Positions 8,901 through 10,634 of a stretch of 10,634 bases of DNA are shown in pieces (position 1 is the first letter of the stretch; the number at the start of each line of letters is the position of its first letter). Under the pieces are notes generated by a model. It had not been told where the DNA came from. It did no database searches and was given only the letters and a program-made list of their open reading frames with translations. The stretch is from positions 1-10,634 of the forward strand of contig CAZVRZ010000168.1 of NCBI GenBank assembly GCA_964629965.1, in the 5' to 3' direction. This stretch comes from CAZVRZ01 sp964629965 (GTDB taxonomy: Bacteria > Chloroflexota > Anaerolineae > Anaerolineales > UBA4823). Made by a program: the position numbers and the translations under genes.

Positions 8901-9587
8901 CCCGCAGAATTATACCTGTCGCCGAATTTATACGTTGTCGGTACGGTCAATATGGATGAAACCACGCATGCATTCAGCCCGAAGGTGCTCGATCGCGCCT
9001 TTACTTTAGAAATCCGGGAAACAGATTTCAGAAATTATCCCCCTGATACGAACCAGTCAGAACCGCTGGCTTCCGAGCAAAGGCAGGCACTCCTAACTGA
9101 TTTCATCCGGAATGGCCTTTATACCCGGTTAGAGAAGGAAACCATCGCCGATTTCGTAGAACGACATCCGGAATATCGAGAACAGCTCCAGGCTCTCAAC
9201 CAGCTGCTGATGCCCTATGATCTACATTTTGGTTACCGGGTGTTCGATGAAATAATCGCATATCTCGACAACGCTGAACGGAACCGGGTATTCGACATGC
9301 TAGGAGGGCTGCCTGCCGCCTTTGATGCAGCTATCCAGATGAAGGTTCTGCCTAAGTTCTACGGTGCCCGCAACCGGCTAGAAAAGCCCTTACTCGCTGT
9401 ACTGGCGTGGTGTATCAATCCGGAGGTCCCTGCAGCGCAAATTGTAGAAGAGACTGTCGAGAGAGAAGATAATGATAGCCTCATCGAATCTCTGGAACAA
9501 CTAACCTACCAATACCATCATACTGCTGAACGTGTTCTTCGGATGCTTTTGTCATTATACACAACAGGATTTGCTGCTTTTGGATAG
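5880..9587 (+). CDS. McrB-like AAA+ NTPase with EVE domain and several other N-terminal modules
   Basis: Predicted motor and DNA-recognition subunit of a modification-dependent (type IV) restriction system, 1235 aa, far longer than E. coli McrB (about 460 aa). Domains in order: residues 1 to about 210, helical, unrecognised; about 215-395, possibly DUF3578/MrcB N-terminal-like (ends VTLGKALSAEQLESVDLDQL); about 402-520, EVE domain (IWLLQAVPDQYDI, then GDQLIFWKSGSERGIYGLGKV); about 545-705, an unrecognised module; from about 750, the AAA+ domain. Walker A is GISGTGKTK at 758-766, Walker B is VILDEMNLAR with Asp962/Glu963, and the sensor and arginine-finger region is GTVNMDETTHAF...VLDRA at 1021-1040. 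About 115 residues (785-900) are inserted between Walker A and the conserved LFVSVRPDW block. EVE domains are known to bind modified bases; recognition of modified phage DNA is inferred. GTP versus ATP use cannot be read from the sequence. It overlaps the McrC-like gene, its expected nuclease partner. Confidence 0.9.
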   Translation: MNIPQLQKLIDAFAQQLQDDPELQSHQADHERRSKRAQKLLDPERIPTLNEDDLKELFFDTDAFGFWSNKEWEFNNRLHRVGLDGMQQVLLDLANCTDKDLQPEDLNSLLSQRALGLLLTTELMAYLHPNQYWTYNTSVTLETLKALGEDIKGKMPRGKKSDPYLYFEVRPFMDQIAQMLQSAGLEQANYLLVDIFLWFAKNELKITSSPAIKLAEILRDRKRSTQTRQATGEFLQRVHSLLTGNIGPIESDVGLRARKDKRSVGLQFLDRAYFFLSPKVDHQPPLTLAVIFLMDGRLWWGFTCWSSMETVIRIKETLEELDITQPDEQLVHGQGAQGAYQSFPGGGHVTLGKALSAEQLESVDLDQLALEIAEYLAGLYDRLQPHLPALTGALELAQPSNIWLLQAVPDQYDIIQALEQYRFDDWRFSRYQTEVQAGDQLIFWKSGSERGIYGLGKVISGLHTRPEGDQAVDIEYTGRLREPILYETLQQHPVLSKMHIMRNSQGTNFRVITEEWDALQPLLEDIIPTSPDAVDARAPVGLVDVDEETQQYFKITFPDLELSKPSLEILESDIRQANQVSPDCWSLSRRPGGLRLNIGRLEVGFWSDHQLYLVLHQPSLAPPQRKELEQVGKFTRESGYASVPGSIGYYIPAENVKKAQKWFSGSHNQLVELAAGTVRSRTGYYRVHAPEAVTYLNGLLDAQIPQPAYTISRTEFVSPEIFPLLNIGLSTTGLHFTDWQLATFYTALQTKGFVILSGISGTGKTKLAQAVAEMMPQFTQVALDDSDVLQIRIQMDHLKRSRFVIPQSAIRMFDFPDPGTKREIDLVFDNKKEKGRLNHYAVAGRSPFLLASLRKQAGKWLENNFEVGDALYVYPKTDDENALTGLEFQKAPKPSGNQEISQDIPNHLFVSVRPDWRDGKSLLGYYNPLTGTYEWTPFLRFLEQAVQAFKDGDETAWFVILDEMNLARVEYYFADLLSVLESGRNEQGWTKEPLRFVYPEDADGDLPPAELYLSPNLYVVGTVNMDETTHAFSPKVLDRAFTLEIRETDFRNYPPDTNQSEPLASEQRQALLTDFIRNGLYTRLEKETIADFVERHPEYREQLQALNQLLMPYDLHFGYRVFDEIIAYLDNAERNRVFDMLGGLPAAFDAAIQMKVLPKFYGARNRLEKPLLAVLAWCINPEVPAAQIVEETVEREDNDSLIESLEQLTYQYHHTAERVLRMLLSLYTTGFAAFG
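7083..7439 (+). other. EVE domain coding segment of the McrB-like protein
   Basis: Residues about 402-520 carry the EVE (PUA-like) pattern: WLLQA at the start, then a helix DIIQALEQY, W-x-F-S-R-Y, GDQLIFWKSG and GIYGLGKV. In characterised proteins this fold reads modified cytosine or adenine bases. No enzymatic role is expected. The C-terminal border is approximate. Confidence 0.8.
8232..8579 (+). other. Extra domain inserted in the AAA+ core of the McrB-like protein
   Basis: Residues about 785-900 lie between Walker A and the LFVSVRPDW block, which in simpler McrB relatives follow each other closely. The insert reads as a beta-rich unit: RFVIPQSAIRMF, then EIDLVFDN, GRLNHYAVAGRSPFL and a closing FEVGDALYVYP. 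The order IP...hydrophobic strands...GD-x-hydrophobic resembles DNA-binding beta-barrel folds of the B3/AbrB kind, but I cannot assign a family. Confidence 0.5.
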
Positions 9588-9661
9588 TTAAACGGAAAAG
9601 AAATGTAGGTGATGGCCCGTATCGTTAAAGGGAGAAAATCGCTTACGAGAATGGCAATTTT
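9588..9661 (+). other. Short gap between the McrB-like gene and the last gene
   Basis: This 74-nt stretch is the only real non-coding spacing in the window apart from the 12 nt before the DUF499 gene. I see no stem-loop followed by a T run and no convincing -35/-10 pair, so read-through from the operon into the last gene is likely. It contains a possible 17-codon reading frame (9612-9665). Confidence 0.5.
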
Positions 9662-9665
9662 ATGA
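9612..9665 (+). CDS. Possible 17-aa leader peptide overlapping the start of the last gene
   Basis: ATG at 9612 opens a frame for MARIVKGRKSLTRMAIL that ends at TGA 9663-9665, giving an ATGA overlap with the ATG at 9662. The peptide is basic. The last gene has only a weak GAGA 11 nt upstream, so it could be translated by re-initiation after this short frame. Such a short frame can easily arise by chance, and conservation is unknown. Confidence 0.2.
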   Translation: MARIVKGRKSLTRMAIL

Positions 9666-10634
9666 CTCACGAATCCATTTTAGCTCATCTTGCGCCCCTC
9701 CTGACAAACCAGATAGAGAATGTGGCTACTGACGCATTGGCCCACATCCTCCTGGAATACCCTTCCCTCGCGGATGCTTTTCGCGAGTATATCTCCTCAG
9801 CAGGAGCTGTTCTGCCAGATCAACTTACGTTCAAGACTCAAGCCAGGTGGCAAGATGCCGCCATCCCCGATCTGGTCGGGCTCGATGGAGAAGGCCGCTA
9901 TATTCTGATTATTGAAAGCAAATTCTGGGCATACCTGACGCCCAACCAGCCCACCACTTATATCAAACGGCTGCCTGCCGATACAGAGGCGCTCCTGCTT
10001 TTCATAGCCCCTGCATCAAGAATGAAAACTTTATGGCAGGAACTTTTGGACAGGTGCAGTATTTCTCCACACGATGGCCAGTGCCAGCAAGAAAAGTTTT
10101 GCGCCGTGAAGCTGAACAGCAAGCACCTCCTTGCACTCACCAGTTGGGAATCAATGCTTGCAGCCCTCCACCAGAAAGCCGTCCAGGAAAAAGACGGATA
10201 CGCCGCCGGAGACATCTGGCAGTTGCAGAGCCTGTGCGCCAAGGTTGATGAACAGGCATTCCACCCTCTTATCGAGGAGGAGATAAAATCGCCTACGAAA
10301 AAGCGCATCAACGAATACCGGGGCATATTGAATGAATTGGTACAGCGTCTCAGCGAAGAAGGGATCATCTCCACGGAAGGATACCGTGCTACTCCGGGCC
10401 CGGATACTTATAAACGTTACATGAGCATCAAGGGCCTGCCCAAAAGCGACTGGTGCCTGGAGTACAACGGCAGTTTCAGGGAGAAATTTCCTTCGACAAT
10501 CCTTTGGCTGTCGGCATTCGAAACACCCCAATCCACCAGTTTATTGGCAAAATCTACGATCGCATACTTCCATCAAGCAAAGCAATTCCTCATTCCTCTG
10601 GATATCCCTGTTGGCGTCGAACGGAAAGCGCTCC
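9662..10634 (+). CDS. PD-(D/E)XK superfamily nuclease-like protein, 3' end outside window
   Basis: The frame is open from ATG 9662 to the last base, giving 324 codons without a stop. An in-frame TAA at 9626-9628 with no ATG, GTG or TTG after it makes 9662 the first possible start. The N-terminus is helical (MTHESILAHLAPLLTNQIEN). The core shows FKTQARWQDAAIPDLVG with Asp70, then YILIIESKFWA with Glu85/Lys87, followed by LTPNQPTTYIKRL and LLLFIAP. This D...ExK site with a trailing NQP...Y motif is typical of small PD-(D/E)XK proteins in defence loci (PDDEXK_4-like). A second part from about residue 210 (IEEEIKSPTKKRINEYRGILNE) continues past the edge and is unrecognised. Substrate is unknown; DNA cleavage is inferred from the fold. 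It lies 74 nt after the McrB-like gene in the same direction with no visible terminator between, so it may belong to the same unit. Confidence 0.75.
   Translation, partial: MTHESILAHLAPLLTNQIENVATDALAHILLEYPSLADAFREYISSAGAVLPDQLTFKTQARWQDAAIPDLVGLDGEGRYILIIESKFWAYLTPNQPTTYIKRLPADTEALLLFIAPASRMKTLWQELLDRCSISPHDGQCQQEKFCAVKLNSKHLLALTSWESMLAALHQKAVQEKDGYAAGDIWQLQSLCAKVDEQAFHPLIEEEIKSPTKKRINEYRGILNELVQRLSEEGIISTEGYRATPGPDTYKRYMSIKGLPKSDWCLEYNGSFREKFPSTILWLSAFETPQSTSLLAKSTIAYFHQAKQFLIPLDIPVGVERKAL

Noticed and set aside
9549..9600. Promoter for the last gene (TTGTCA at 9549-9554 resembling a -35 box)
   Set aside because: No acceptable -10 hexamer lies at the proper distance downstream.
9588..9661. 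Intrinsic terminator after the McrB-like gene
   Set aside because: No GC-rich stem followed by a T run is visible; the AATTTT at 9656-9661 has no stem before it.

Overview
This window is a single plus-strand defence-type gene cluster that continues past both edges. The base composition looks moderate in GC. Genes are tightly packed, ribosome binding sites are purine-rich (GGAGA, GAAAGGA), and one start is GTG, so the source is bacterial or archaeal. The 100-N gap marks a draft or metagenome-assembled genome. The mix of DUF499, DUF2357 and EVE-McrB proteins would fit an environmental bacterium such as a Chloroflexota member, but that is a guess from overall resemblance and not shown by the sequence. 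No rRNA, tRNA, CRISPR array, transposase or methyltransferase is visible.

Layout, left to right. (1) 1-834: the 3' part of a gene for an Mrr-type restriction endonuclease of the PD-(D/E)XK fold, with an extra N-terminal domain; it is open at the left edge. (2) 847-4331: a large DUF499-family P-loop ATPase. It is interrupted by a 100-N assembly gap flanked by a perfect 55-bp duplication. Collapsing the duplication and the Ns removes 155 bp and restores one frame of 1109 codons, so the apparent stop at 3891 is an artefact and the ORF at 4056-4331 is the true C-terminus. (3) 4328-5911: a DUF2357/McrC-like nuclease that starts with GTG overlapping the ATPase stop by 4 nt. (4) 5880-9587: a 1235-aa McrB-like AAA+ motor with an EVE domain, several other N-terminal modules and an extra domain inserted between Walker A and Walker B; it overlaps gene 3 by 32 nt. 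(5) 9662-10634: the 5' part of another PD-(D/E)XK nuclease-like gene, running off the right edge.

How the parts may work together. Genes 3 and 4 have the features of a type IV (modification-dependent) restriction pair: the McrB-like motor would read modified DNA through EVE and neighbouring domains and drive the McrC-like nuclease. DUF499 ATPases are known mostly beside DUF1156 DNA methyltransferases and nucleases in restriction-like defence operons. Here the DUF499 gene is joined by overlapping start and stop to the McrC/McrB pair and preceded at 12 nt by an Mrr-like nuclease. The most interesting reading is a composite system with two NTP-driven motors and three separate nuclease active sites in one transcription unit. 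A methyltransferase just left of the window is predicted but not seen.
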